Assembly: GCA_963422775.4 (NCBI GenBank)
Contig: CAUJSJ030000159.1
Location: 23,675-87,674 of the forward strand
Origin: Pelomonas sp963422775
GTDB taxonomy: Bacteria; Pseudomonadota; Gammaproteobacteria; Burkholderiales; Burkholderiaceae_C
Direction of reading: 5' to 3'
Length of the DNA: 64,000 bases
The position numbers were made by a program, and so were the translations under genes. The notes beneath the pieces were generated by a model. It saw nothing but the letters and a program-made list of their open reading frames with translations. It made no database searches and was not told the DNA's origin. This document shows, piece after piece, positions 42,365 to 50,800 of the stretch. Within the stretch, counting starts at the first letter, position 1; the number at the start of each line of letters is the position of its first letter.

Positions 42365-43526
42365 TGTCGTGGTGGTCGGCGGCGGCCCCGCGGGTGCAAC
42401 GGCCGCCGATGACCTGGCCACCCAAGGCCTGCGCGTGCTGCTGCTGGATCGCGCCGGCCGCATCAAGCCCTGCGGCGGCGCCATCCCGCCGCGCCTGATC
42501 GCGGACTTCGCCATCCCCGAGGCCATGCTGGTAGCCCGCGCTACCGCCGCGCGGATGATCTCGCCGCAGGCCGTCGAGGTGGACATTCCCATCGAAGGCG
42601 GCTTCGTCGGCATGGTGGACCGCGAGCATTTCGACGAATGGCTGCGCGAGCGCGCCGCCTCGCACGGCGCCCAGCGCCGCGAAGGCAGCTTTGAGCGCCT
42701 GGACCGCGACGCGGACGGCGTCAGCGTCGTTCACTACAGCGCCGACGGCGGGCCGCAAAGCGTGCGCACGCGCGCCGTCATCGGCGCAGACGGCGCCCGC
42801 TCACAGGTGGCCCAGCAGGCCATTCCCGGCGCCGACAAAGGCCGCTTCGTGTTCGCGTATCACGAGATCGTCGCGGTGCCCGAGCAGGCGCCTGCCGGCT
42901 ACCTGGGCAGCCGCTGCGAGGTGCACTACCGCGGCGCGCTGTCGCCCGACTTCTACGGCTGGGTGTTCCCGCACGGCGCCAGCGTCAGCATCGGCACCGG
43001 CAGTGCCGACAAGGGCTTCTCCCTGCGCCGTGGCGTCATGCAGCTGCGTGCTTCAGCCGGCCTGGCCCACGCACGCACGCTGCGCCGCGAGGGCGCGCCC
43101 ATCCCGATGAAGCCCCTGCCGCGCTGGGACAACGGTCGCGACGTGGTGCTGGCGGGCGACGCAGCCGGTGTCGTCGCACCCGCCTCGGGCGAGGGCATCT
43201 ACTACGCGATGCTGGGCGGGCGCCTGGCCGCCGAAGCCGTGCAGCAGTTGCTGCAGACCGGCAACGTGCGCTCGCTCGCGATGGCCCGCAAGCGCTTCAT
43301 GCACGAGCACGGCCGGGTGTTCTGGATCCTCGGGATGATGCAGCGCTTCTGGTACAGCAGCGACAAGCGCCGCGAGCGGTTTGTGAGCATCTGCCGCGAC
43401 CGGGACGTGCAGCAGCTGACGTTTGACGCCTACATGCACAAGCGCCTGGTGCGCGCCAAGCCGATGGCCCACGCGCGCATCTTCTTCAAGGACATGGCCC
43501 ACCTGCTCGGACTGGCGCGCGTCTGA
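42336..43526 (+). CDS. bchP: Geranylgeranyl reductase
   Basis: A 396-residue FAD enzyme that reduces the geranylgeranyl tail of bacteriochlorophyll to phytyl. N-terminal VVVVGGGPAGATAADDLATQGLRVLLLDRAGRIKPCGGAIPP is the dinucleotide fold followed by the CGG(A/G) motif of the family; DVVLAGDAAGVVAPASGEGIYYAMLGGRLAAEA is the second FAD motif. The C-terminal FVSICRDRDVQQLTFDAYMHKRL is typical. The stop overlaps the next start (TGATGA). Confidence 0.97.
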   Translation: MNHSQPVDFDVVVVGGGPAGATAADDLATQGLRVLLLDRAGRIKPCGGAIPPRLIADFAIPEAMLVARATAARMISPQAVEVDIPIEGGFVGMVDREHFDEWLRERAASHGAQRREGSFERLDRDADGVSVVHYSADGGPQSVRTRAVIGADGARSQVAQQAIPGADKGRFVFAYHEIVAVPEQAPAGYLGSRCEVHYRGALSPDFYGWVFPHGASVSIGTGSADKGFSLRRGVMQLRASAGLAHARTLRREGAPIPMKPLPRWDNGRDVVLAGDAAGVVAPASGEGIYYAMLGGRLAAEAVQQLLQTGNVRSLAMARKRFMHEHGRVFWILGMMQRFWYSSDKRRERFVSICRDRDVQQLTFDAYMHKRLVRAKPMAHARIFFKDMAHLLGLARV

Positions 43527-43837
43527 TGACTGGCATGACCGAAGCCGAGCTGCTGCTGCACCTGGTGGACCTGGTGCTGGCGGTGAGCCTGATCGAATTG
43601 CTGTGGCTCTTGCTGCGCCGGCCCACGGGGTTGGCGAATCTGGCGCCCAATCTGCTGGCCGGATTGAGCCTGACCCTGGCGTTGCGTCTGAGCCTTGTCG
43701 GCGCAGGCCTCGCCTGGATCGTTCTCTGCCTGGCCTTCGCTGGCGTGTCCCATCTGCTGGACCTGCTGGCGCGCCGCCGTCACCCTGAACTTTTCGTACC
43801 CACCCAGCCCCTCGGGCAAGGAAGGCAAGCACCATGA
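43526..43837 (+). CDS. Small membrane protein between bchP and HiPIP
   Basis: A 103-residue hydrophobic protein with three probable transmembrane segments: LLLHLVDLVLAVSLIELLWLLL, LLAGLSLTLALRLSLVGAGLAWIVLCLAFAGVSHLLDLL. I do not recognise a named family. It overlaps bchP by one base and the HiPIP gene by four, so it is translationally coupled on both sides and is probably part of the photosynthetic or electron-transfer machinery. Confidence 0.75.
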   Translation: MTGMTEAELLLHLVDLVLAVSLIELLWLLLRRPTGLANLAPNLLAGLSLTLALRLSLVGAGLAWIVLCLAFAGVSHLLDLLARRRHPELFVPTQPLGQGRQAP

Positions 43838-44136
43838 GCACACGTCGCAATTTCATCCGCCTGGTCCCTTTGGTGGGTACCGGCCTGCTGGCCGGCCAGG
43901 CCTGGTCCCAGGCCATGGTCGATGAGAAGGACCCAACCGCGGTATCGCTCGGCTACCACGCCGATGCCGCCAAGATCGACAAGGCCAAGCAGCCCAAGTA
44001 CGCGGCCGGCGCCGCCTGCGGCAACTGCGCCCTCTACCAGGGCAAGGCCGGCGCCGCAGCAGGGCCATGCCCGATCTTTGCCGGCAAGCAGGTGGCCGCC
44101 AAGGGTTGGTGCACGGCCTACGTCAAGAAGCCATAA
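43834..44136 (+). CDS. hip: High-potential iron-sulfur protein (HiPIP)
   Basis: A 100-residue precursor. A Tat signal (TRRNFIRLVPLVGTGLLAGQAWSQA, residues 3-27) sends the folded protein to the periplasm. The mature part carries four Cys for a [4Fe-4S] cluster in the HiPIP pattern: AACGNCALYQG, GPCPIF and KGWCTAY. In Rubrivivax gelatinosus HiPIP is the main electron donor to the photo-oxidised reaction centre, so its place in the PGC makes sense. A REP-like element follows. Confidence 0.95.
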   Translation: MSTRRNFIRLVPLVGTGLLAGQAWSQAMVDEKDPTAVSLGYHADAAKIDKAKQPKYAAGAACGNCALYQGKAGAAAGPCPIFAGKQVAAKGWCTAYVKKP

Positions 44137-44140
44137 ATGG

Positions 44141-44360
44141 AGCCCCTCGCCCGCGCTTGCCTCGCTGGACGCGGGCCTGCCCGGTCGGCCTTGCAGGCCG
44201 AGCTGCGGCTTGAGCCGCAGCCCTTCGGCAGGCACGTTGCGCCCACTGGGCGCCATGTGTTCGGCTTCAGCCCCCGGGGGGCCGGCGATTGCCCGGGCAC
44301 CCAGCCCGGGCAACATCGCCATACGGGCCGGCTTGGGGCGGCCCGGCGCTCGGCCCGAAA
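44141..44360 (+). repeat. REP-like dispersed element, copy 4 (after HiPIP, expanded)
   Basis: Begins with GCCCCTCGCCCGCG four bases after the HiPIP stop; ends with CGGGCCGGCTTGGGGCGGCCCG (44324-44345) and GCGCTCGGCCCGAAAG. An extra ~80 bases with further inverted repeats (GCTGCGGCTTGAGCCGCAGC at 44201-44220; GCCCGGGCACCCAGCCCGGGC near 44291) lie between the two ends, so this copy is longer than the others. Confidence 0.78.
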
Positions 44361-44384
44361 GCAAGGGCCGCAAACGCGGAATGG

Positions 44385-45680
44385 ATGACTGACATGCGGC
44401 TGCTCCCGGCTGACCTCCCCGAGCGCACCGCCTTGTCGCTGGAGGTGCATGCGCGCCCCTCCGAGCCGCTGGCCGCGCCCGGCCGCGCCAGCTATGTGGC
44501 CGTGCTGGTGGACCCCGACGAGCGGGACCGCGAGCTGGCGCATCTGGGCAAGCTGTGCCGCAACCACGGCCAGGCGGCACCCGAAACCGGCGCGGTGCAC
44601 TGGAGCGGTCGCATCGGCGGCGTGCAACTCAAGTGGGAGCGTCACGGCGAGTTCTCCAGCTACACGCTGTTGATGGCGACGCGCGCAGCGCTGCCTTTTG
44701 CCGACCCTGCAGCAGCGCAGCTGCCGCCGGGCTGGTTGACCAGCGTGCCCGGCATGACGGTCTATGCCGGCCATGCCGAGCTGCTGCAGGCCGAGGATGC
44801 GCCGACGCTGCCGGATCTGCAGCGAGACTTCTTCGCCGGCCATCCGGTCATCGGCAGCGCGGTGGGCGATGGCGCGGGTCTGGCCTATTCCGATTTCCTG
44901 ATCCACGCCGACGGCTTCGGCCGTCTGCTGCTGGTGGACCAGGGCTTCACGCCGCTGATGGCCGGCCGCATGCTGCAGCGCCTGTTCGAGATCGAGGCCT
45001 ACCGCATGATGGCTCTGCTGGCCTTCCCGGTGGCACGCCGCCTGTCGCCGCGCATCCTGGCCATCGAGCGTGCGCTGGCGGGCCTCACCGACGACATCGC
45101 CAGCGATGGTGGCCGCGACGAAAAACTGTTGCACGAACTGACCCGCCTGGCCGCCGAGGTGGAGAGCGGCCTGTCCGCCAGCCAGTTCCGCTTTGGCGCC
45201 TGCCGGGCCTATGCCGAGCTGGTGCGCACCCGCATTACCGAGCTGCGCGAGCGCCGCCTCAGCGGCCTGCAGACCATCGACGAATTCATGTCGCGCCGCT
45301 TCACGCCCGCCGTGGCGACCTGCGCCACCGTGTCGCAGCGCATGCACGACCTGTCCGAGCGCGTGGCCCAGGCCAGCCATCTGCTGTCCACGCGTGTCGA
45401 CATCGCCCGCGAGCACCAGAACCACGCGCTGCTGGCCTCCATGGACCGGCGCGCCAAGCTGCAGCTGCGTCTGCAACAGACGGTGGAAGGCCTGTCCATC
45501 GCGGCCATCGTCTACTACATGGCCGGCGTGGTCGGCTACCTGGCCAAGGGTGGCCGCTCGCTGGGCCTGCCGCTCGACACCGACCTGTTCGTCGGGCTGA
45601 GCGTTCCTGTGCTGGCGCTGCTGGCCTTCACGGCCGTGCACCGCGCGCGCAAGCATGCCCAGGAATCCGAGGCCAACTGA
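44385..45680 (+). CDS. DUF3422 family protein inside the PGC
   Basis: A 431-residue protein of unknown function matching DUF3422. It begins ADLPERTALSLEVHARPSEPLAAPGRASYVAVLVD, has conserved HWSGRIGGVQLKWERHGEFSSYT, and ends with two transmembrane helices (GLSIAAIVYYMAGVVGYLAKGG and LFVGLSVPVLALLAFTAVHRAR) after a long helical region (250-380). The C-terminus resembles the CorA-like layout of coiled coil plus two helices, but no GMN motif is present. ATG 44385 or 44394. It ends 6 bases before bchI. Confidence 0.82.
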   Translation: MTDMRLLPADLPERTALSLEVHARPSEPLAAPGRASYVAVLVDPDERDRELAHLGKLCRNHGQAAPETGAVHWSGRIGGVQLKWERHGEFSSYTLLMATRAALPFADPAAAQLPPGWLTSVPGMTVYAGHAELLQAEDAPTLPDLQRDFFAGHPVIGSAVGDGAGLAYSDFLIHADGFGRLLLVDQGFTPLMAGRMLQRLFEIEAYRMMALLAFPVARRLSPRILAIERALAGLTDDIASDGGRDEKLLHELTRLAAEVESGLSASQFRFGACRAYAELVRTRITELRERRLSGLQTIDEFMSRRFTPAVATCATVSQRMHDLSERVAQASHLLSTRVDIAREHQNHALLASMDRRAKLQLRLQQTVEGLSIAAIVYYMAGVVGYLAKGGRSLGLPLDTDLFVGLSVPVLALLAFTAVHRARKHAQESEAN

Positions 45681-45686
45681 AACCCG

Positions 45687-46706
45687 ATGAGCACGCCATT
45701 TCCTTTTTCCGCCATCGTCGGCCAGGACGAGATGAAGCTGGCCATCCTGATCGCCGCCGTCGAGCCGGCCATCGGCGGCCTGCTGGTGCTGGGCGACCGC
45801 GGCACCGGCAAGTCCACAGCCGTGCGTGGCCTGGCCGCATTGCTGCCGAAGATGCGCGCGGTGCAGGGCTGCCGCTACCACTGCGATCCGGCGGCGTCGT
45901 CCAGCTGCGAGGACTGCGCGCGCTTGAAAGCCGGCGGACGCATCAAGACCGAGGAGTTGCCCGTGCCGGTGGTGGACCTGCCGCTGGGCGCCAGCGAGGA
46001 CCGAGTGCTCGGTGCGCTGGACCTGGAGCGGGCGCTGTCGCAGGGCATCAAGGTCTTCGAGCCCGGGCTGCTGGCGCGCGCGCACCGGGGGTTCCTGTAC
46101 ATCGACGAGGTCAACCTGCTGGAGGACCACCTCGTCGACCTGCTCATCGACGTGGCGGCCTCGGGCGAGAACGTCATCGAGCGCGAGGGCCTGAGCGTGC
46201 GCCACCCCGCGCGCTTCGTGCTGGTGGGCAGCGGCAACCCCGAGGAGGGCGAGCTGCGACCGCAACTGCTGGACCGCTTCGGCTTGTCGGTCGAGGTGAA
46301 GACGCCCACCGAGATCGCGCAGCGCGTGGAGGTCGTGCGCCGCCGCGATGCCTTCGAGCGCGACCCGGTCGCGTTCACCACGCTGTGGGCCAAGCAGGAC
46401 GTCAAGGTGCGCCGGCAGATCCTGCAGGCCCGCGAGCGCCTGCCCGACCTCGCGCTCGGCGATGCCGTCCTGCACCGCGCTGCCGAACTCTGCGTGGCCG
46501 TCGGCAGCGACGGCCTGCGCGGCGAGCTGACGCTGATGCGCGCCGCCCGCGCGCTGGCCGCGCTGCAGGCCGCCCCCGAGGTCACGCAGGAGCACCTGCG
46601 CCAGATCGCCGTCCCCGCGTTGCGCCATCGGCTGCGCCGCAACCCGTTGGACGACACCGGTTCCGGCGAGCGCATCGAGCGCGCGGTGGCCGAGTTGTGG
46701 ATCTGA
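45687..46706 (+). CDS. bchI: Magnesium chelatase subunit I (AAA+ ATPase)
   Basis: A 339-residue AAA+ protein that powers Mg2+ insertion with BchD and BchH. Walker A LVLGDRGTGKSTAVRGLAALLP, Walker B GFLYIDEVNLLEDHLVDLLIDVAASG, sensor 1 VLVGSGNPEEGELRPQLLDRFGL, and the C-terminal RGELTLMRAARALAAL sensor 2 are all present. The C-x-C cluster CRYHCDP...SCEDC is the typical BchI insertion. Only six bases separate it from the DUF3422 gene. Confidence 0.98.
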   Translation: MSTPFPFSAIVGQDEMKLAILIAAVEPAIGGLLVLGDRGTGKSTAVRGLAALLPKMRAVQGCRYHCDPAASSSCEDCARLKAGGRIKTEELPVPVVDLPLGASEDRVLGALDLERALSQGIKVFEPGLLARAHRGFLYIDEVNLLEDHLVDLLIDVAASGENVIEREGLSVRHPARFVLVGSGNPEEGELRPQLLDRFGLSVEVKTPTEIAQRVEVVRRRDAFERDPVAFTTLWAKQDVKVRRQILQARERLPDLALGDAVLHRAAELCVAVGSDGLRGELTLMRAARALAALQAAPEVTQEHLRQIAVPALRHRLRRNPLDDTGSGERIERAVAELWI

Positions 46707-48460
46707 CCGACCTCGATGCGGGGCTGCAGGCCGTCTGCCTGCTGGCGGTGGACCCGCAGGGCCTCGGTGGCCTGTGCCTGCGCGGCCCCGCTGGCCCGGC
46801 GCGCGATGCGCTGCTGGCGACGCTGCGCCGCCTGCTTCCCGCTGACATCCCCTGGCGCCGCGTGCCGCTTCAGGTCGACGACGAGCGCCTGCTCGGAGGG
46901 CTTGACCTGGGCCTGAGCCTGGCCGCCGGCCGGCCGGTGGCGCAGGCCGGGCTGCTGGCCGAGGCGCATGGCGGCGTGCTGCTGTTGCCGATGGCCGAGC
47001 GCGTCGATGCAGGGCTGGCTGCCAAGCTGGCGTCCGCGCTGGAGCAGGGCGCCTCACGCTTGTGCGTTGTGGCGCTGGACGAAGGGCAGTCCGCCGAGGA
47101 GCAGTTGCCGGCCAGCCTGCTGGAGCGCCTGGCGCTGATCGCCAGCCCGGCCGCGCCTGATCTGGCAGCGGGCTTTGACCGGCTGGGCGAGGGCCAGGTG
47201 CTGCCGTTTGACCTGGCTGAAGCGCAGCAGCGGCTGAGCCGCATGCCTTACGACGACGCCACCGTGCAGGCGCTGTGCGGCACGGCGGCGGCGCTGGGGT
47301 TGATGTCGCTGCGCACGCCCTGGCAAGCCTGGCGCGCGGCCTGCGCAGCGGCGGCCATTGCGGGGCGAGACGAGGTGACCCAGGCCGATGCCGAACTGGC
47401 CGCGCGCCTGGTGCTGGCACCACGTGCGCGCGCTTTGCCGCAGTCGCCTGCCGAGCCGGCGTCTGCGTCGGAGCCCGAGTCCGATTCATCGGCACCGCCC
47501 GAGCCGAATCCGCCGGAGCCCGAGTCCGCCGACGCTTCTTCGCCCGATCCCACGGACGGCGAGCAGCAAGCCCAGGAACTGCAGGAGCAGATGATCGCCG
47601 CCACCGAGGCCGCGATTCCCCCGGGCTTGCTGGCCAGCTTGGCAGGCGCGGCCTCGAAAGCCGGCACGGGTGCCGGCCGCCGTGGCGCCGCCGCCCGCCC
47701 GGCCCAAAGCGGCCGGCCGCTGGCCTCGCGGCGCGGCAGCCTGCGCGCCGGCAGCCGGCTGGACCTGCTCGCCACGATGCGCGCCGCCATCCCCTGGCAG
47801 CGCCTGCGCGGGCGGGAGCGCGAGCAGCAAGGCCTCGGCCCCGCGTCGGCCCGCCTGCTGCTCAAGCGCGACGACTTCCACATCAAGCGCTACCGCCGCC
47901 CCAACGAGACGACGACGGTCTTCGTCGTCGACGCCTCGGGCTCGCAGGCGCTGAACCGACTGGCCGAGGCCAAGGGCGCGGTGGAGCTTCTGCTGGCCGA
48001 CTGCTACGTGCGGCGCGACCGCGTGGCGCTGATCGCCTTCCGCGGCGAAGGCGCCGAGACGCTGCTTGCGCCCACCCGCTCGCTGGTGCGTGCACGGCGC
48101 TCGCTGTCCGGCCTGCCGGGCGGCGGCGGCACGCCCCTGGCGTCGGGCATCGAGGCGGCCTGGCTGCTGGGCAGCCAACTGCAGTCCCGCGACGGCAGCC
48201 GTGCGGTGCTGGTCTTCCTGACCGACGCCCGCGCCAACATCGCCCGCGACGGCAGCCCCGGCCGAGGTCCCGCCATGCAGGACGCCCTGGCTGCCGCCCA
48301 GCGTCTGCGTGCGGCAGGCCTGGCCAGCGTGCTGATCGACACCTCGCCCCGCCCCCAGCCCGCCGCGATGGCGCTGGCCCAGGCCATGGCTGCGCGCTAT
48401 GTGCCGTTGCCTCAGGGCCAGGCGTCGGACGTTCATGCGGCGGTGTCGGCTGTGGTTTGA
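46697..48460 (+). CDS. bchD: Magnesium chelatase subunit D
   Basis: A 587-residue partner of BchI. An N-terminal degenerate AAA+ domain (LTDLDAGLQAVCLLAVDPQGLGGLCLRGPAGPARDALL..., without a true P-loop Lys), an acidic Pro/Glu/Ser linker (about residues 250-295), and a C-terminal integrin I domain with MIDAS residues DASGS, plus the LLLKRDDFHIKRYRRPNETTTVFVVD lead-in. It starts at GTG 46697, overlapping the end of bchI by 10 bases; no ATG fits. bchO, which follows bchD in Rhodobacter, is not here but at 52.8 kb on the other strand. Confidence 0.95.
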   Translation: MDLTDLDAGLQAVCLLAVDPQGLGGLCLRGPAGPARDALLATLRRLLPADIPWRRVPLQVDDERLLGGLDLGLSLAAGRPVAQAGLLAEAHGGVLLLPMAERVDAGLAAKLASALEQGASRLCVVALDEGQSAEEQLPASLLERLALIASPAAPDLAAGFDRLGEGQVLPFDLAEAQQRLSRMPYDDATVQALCGTAAALGLMSLRTPWQAWRAACAAAAIAGRDEVTQADAELAARLVLAPRARALPQSPAEPASASEPESDSSAPPEPNPPEPESADASSPDPTDGEQQAQELQEQMIAATEAAIPPGLLASLAGAASKAGTGAGRRGAAARPAQSGRPLASRRGSLRAGSRLDLLATMRAAIPWQRLRGREREQQGLGPASARLLLKRDDFHIKRYRRPNETTTVFVVDASGSQALNRLAEAKGAVELLLADCYVRRDRVALIAFRGEGAETLLAPTRSLVRARRSLSGLPGGGGTPLASGIEAAWLLGSQLQSRDGSRAVLVFLTDARANIARDGSPGRGPAMQDALAAAQRLRAAGLASVLIDTSPRPQPAAMALAQAMAARYVPLPQGQASDVHAAVSAVV

Positions 48461-48750
48461 GCGCATGGAGGACTGGTGTGCCGCGAGGGCGGGCTGACGC
48501 GCATGCGGGAGGAGACGGCTGCTTTCGGCCATCGGCGCAAGCGCACGACTGTCAACCGCCAGCCGACCGCCAAGTGCAAGGCAGCCAGGGCTGGGTCTGT
48601 CGGCCTGCACCTGCAGGAGGCCCGCAGGCCCGCTGACTCGGTCAGGCGTTCGGTGCACGTGGCGCAACGCTTCATGTTGTCCGCGCAAGGGCCGCGGGGA
48701 CACGGGTATGGCATCAGAATGGGCAGCCAAACGCCACTTGAAGGGTTCAC

Positions 48751-49890
48751 ATGACGGACGATGTCCACGAGGACGGCGTGCACCACATGCGACTCCTCGT
48801 TGATCGCGTGCCCACGATGCTGGCGTATTGGGATCGAGATCTACGCTGCCGTTTTGCAAACCGCGCATACGAGGCATGGTTCGGCGTGAATCCCGATCAC
48901 CTGCTCGGCACGTCCATCAAGGACCTGCTGGGGCCTGAACTGTTCGCGATGAACGAACCGCACATGCGCAAGGCCCTGGCCGGTGAACGCCAAGTGTTCG
49001 AGCGCATCATTCCCGGGCCCGGCGGGGTGGAGCGGCACAGCCTGGCCGAGTACATCCCGGACACGGTTGACGGCGAGGTACGCGGTTTCCTCGTACAGGT
49101 CACCAACGTGACCGAGCTGAAGGAAACTCAGGCAGCGTTGCGCCGGGAAAGCCAGCTCCGGGGCCAGATCGAGGAGCATGCCGCCCGGCTGCAAGCGTTG
49201 CTGCAGGAGAGGACCGAGATGCTCAACGTGCTGGCACACGAAGTACGCCAGCCGCTGAACAATGCCTCGGCCGCGCTGCAAAGCGCCGAGAGTTCCTTCG
49301 CCAATCAGGGCGACGTATTCGCGTCCCGCCAGGTCGTGCAGGCGCAGCAAGTGCTGCGTGAAGTGCTGCTGCGCATCGACAACACGCTGACGGTGGCGTC
49401 GCTGCTCGCACGGTCCGACCCGATTCAGCGCGACGATGTCGACATCGGTGCGTTGATCGCCATCGCGATTGCCGACATGCCGGCCGCGGACCGCGGCCGC
49501 ATTCAGGTTGTTCGAGACACGCCCACTCGCACGGCGCTGATGGACATGAGTCTGATGCGCCTGGCCTTGCGCAATCTGCTGTCCAACGCGCTGAAGTTCA
49601 GCCCGCGCAGTTCGAGCGTGGAGGTCCGCGTCACCGACACCGAGTCCCCCCCGGCGCTGCACATCGCGGTGAGCGACTGTGGTGGAGGCATCCCTTCAGC
49701 GCTGCTGCCACGGCTTTTCACGCGCGGCGCACGCGGGGGCAACGCGACGAGTTCCGATGGCCTCGGGCTGGGGCTCTACATCGTCGAACGCGTGATGTCA
49801 TTGCACGGTGGCAGCGTCGAGGTGCAACACACGGGCACCGGAGGCACGACGATCAAGCTCGTGATAACCCAGGCGGACAGCGACGAATAG
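48751..49890 (+). CDS. PAS-domain sensor histidine kinase
   Basis: A 379-residue soluble kinase. An N-terminal PAS domain (LLVDRVPTMLAYWDRDLRCRFANRAYEAWFGVNPDHLLGTSIKDLLG, about 15-130), coiled linker, HisKA with EMLNVLAHEVRQPLNNASAAL (phospho-His about residue 165), and an ATPase with RNLLSNALKFSP (N), DCGGGIP (G1) and GLGLGLYIVERV (G2). It has no membrane segment, so it senses an internal signal. Third-base composition is less GC-biased than in bchD or crtI. Preceded by a ~290-base stretch (48461-48750) with no gene I can support, and convergent with the response regulator. Confidence 0.88.
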   Translation: MTDDVHEDGVHHMRLLVDRVPTMLAYWDRDLRCRFANRAYEAWFGVNPDHLLGTSIKDLLGPELFAMNEPHMRKALAGERQVFERIIPGPGGVERHSLAEYIPDTVDGEVRGFLVQVTNVTELKETQAALRRESQLRGQIEEHAARLQALLQERTEMLNVLAHEVRQPLNNASAALQSAESSFANQGDVFASRQVVQAQQVLREVLLRIDNTLTVASLLARSDPIQRDDVDIGALIAIAIADMPAADRGRIQVVRDTPTRTALMDMSLMRLALRNLLSNALKFSPRSSSVEVRVTDTESPPALHIAVSDCGGGIPSALLPRLFTRGARGGNATSSDGLGLGLYIVERVMSLHGGSVEVQHTGTGGTTIKLVITQADSDE

Positions 49891-49908
49891 CGGTCAGCAG
49901 CCGGAGGC

Positions 49909-50592
49909 TCAGATGGCCTTCAGCGGCGCCCTGAACGCGTAGCCGACGCCAGACTTCGCCTGTAGGGGTATCGCCGCCGTGGTGGCGCGCTCGATGCGCC
50001 GGCGCAGCCGGAAGACCGTGCCGTTGAGCCCCCCGGCCCCAGCGTCGGTCGCCTTGCTCAGCCGGCGGGAGAGGGTCTCCCGCGAAACAACCTCGCCGTC
50101 GGCCTCGACGAAGCACTCGATCAGCCGCTGGTCCTGCTCGCTCAGCTCGATGCGGGCGCCGTCGGGTGCGACGAGCTGGCCAACGCGGCGGTCCAGGCGC
50201 CAAACCTTGTGCAGCGCGTCGCCCGCGCCCGCGCGCCGCTGAACGGCCTCGATGGCCACGACGACCTGTTCGAACTGCACCGGTTTGGCGAGGTACATGT
50301 CGGCACCCGCCTTGACGACATCCTTGAAGGTTTCGGGCGCGAGCCGCCCGGAGACGACGAGGACGCCGGCATTGGTTCGTCTGCGCAGCACGTTGATCAA
50401 CGTGATGCCGTCGACGCTCGGCAGCATCAGGTCGGCAACGTAGAAATCGTAGGCATACGGGTCAGCACTGATCAGCAGATCAGCACCGTCGGCAAAGGTG
50501 GATACCTGGATGCCCTGTTCGCCAAGGTGGCGCGCAAGACTCTGCGCGAAGAGGCCGTCGTCATCGATCAACGCCAGCGTGCTGGGAAACAT
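49909..50592 (-). CDS. OmpR-type response regulator
   Basis: A 227-residue two-domain regulator. The receiver has LALIDDDGLF, the phospho-Asp in FYVADLMLPSVDG, VVSGR and LAKPVQ with the Lys. The C-terminal winged helix reads VWRLDRRVGQLVAPDGARIELSEQDQRLIECFVEADGEVVSRETLSRRL...LNGTVFRLRRRIERATTAAIPLQAKSGVGYAF. ATG 50592 was chosen; GTG 50619 would add nine residues. It sits tail to tail with the PAS kinase (18 bases apart) and is the likely partner. Confidence 0.87.
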   Translation of the reverse strand: MFPSTLALIDDDGLFAQSLARHLGEQGIQVSTFADGADLLISADPYAYDFYVADLMLPSVDGITLINVLRRRTNAGVLVVSGRLAPETFKDVVKAGADMYLAKPVQFEQVVVAIEAVQRRAGAGDALHKVWRLDRRVGQLVAPDGARIELSEQDQRLIECFVEADGEVVSRETLSRRLSKATDAGAGGLNGTVFRLRRRIERATTAAIPLQAKSGVGYAFRAPLKAI

Positions 50593-50661
50593 GGAGCTTC
50601 GATCAGGACTTGTGGGCACGCCTTGGATTCAACCACACCGCCTTCCCCCCGCATCGTTGGC

Positions 50662-50679
50662 ATCGATTGCGCAATCGAT
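50662..50679. promoter_or_regulatory. 18-bp perfect palindrome between regulator and chemoreceptor genes
   Basis: ATCGATTGCGCAATCGAT is a perfect inverted repeat, 70 bases upstream of the response regulator start and 122 bases upstream of the chemoreceptor ATG. The surrounding interval (50593-50800) is markedly AT-richer than the window average, which suits a divergent promoter region. Which regulator binds is not evident. Confidence 0.55.
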
Positions 50680-50800
50680 CACATCATTTTGCTTGACGAA
50701 TAAATTGGCACTTCAAGAAGTTTGAATAAAACGCTAAATTTGATTCATCGCACGTTCCAGCGTCATTCACGGTGGATGCGTTCTGCAAGGAGGTACTGAA

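Noticed and set aside
44118..47495. 1125-residue minus-strand open frame
   Set aside because: Complement of the DUF3422, bchI and bchD genes, which carry clear motifs on the plus strand.
48551..48569. TGTCAACCGCCAGCCGACC as a PpsR site
   Set aside because: The second half is off by one base (TGT-N13-ACC), and there is no promoter or gene start nearby.
48476..48754. 92-residue open frame before the PAS kinase
   Set aside because: No Shine-Dalgarno, Arg-rich and without conserved pattern; it runs into the kinase start. Treated as non-coding.
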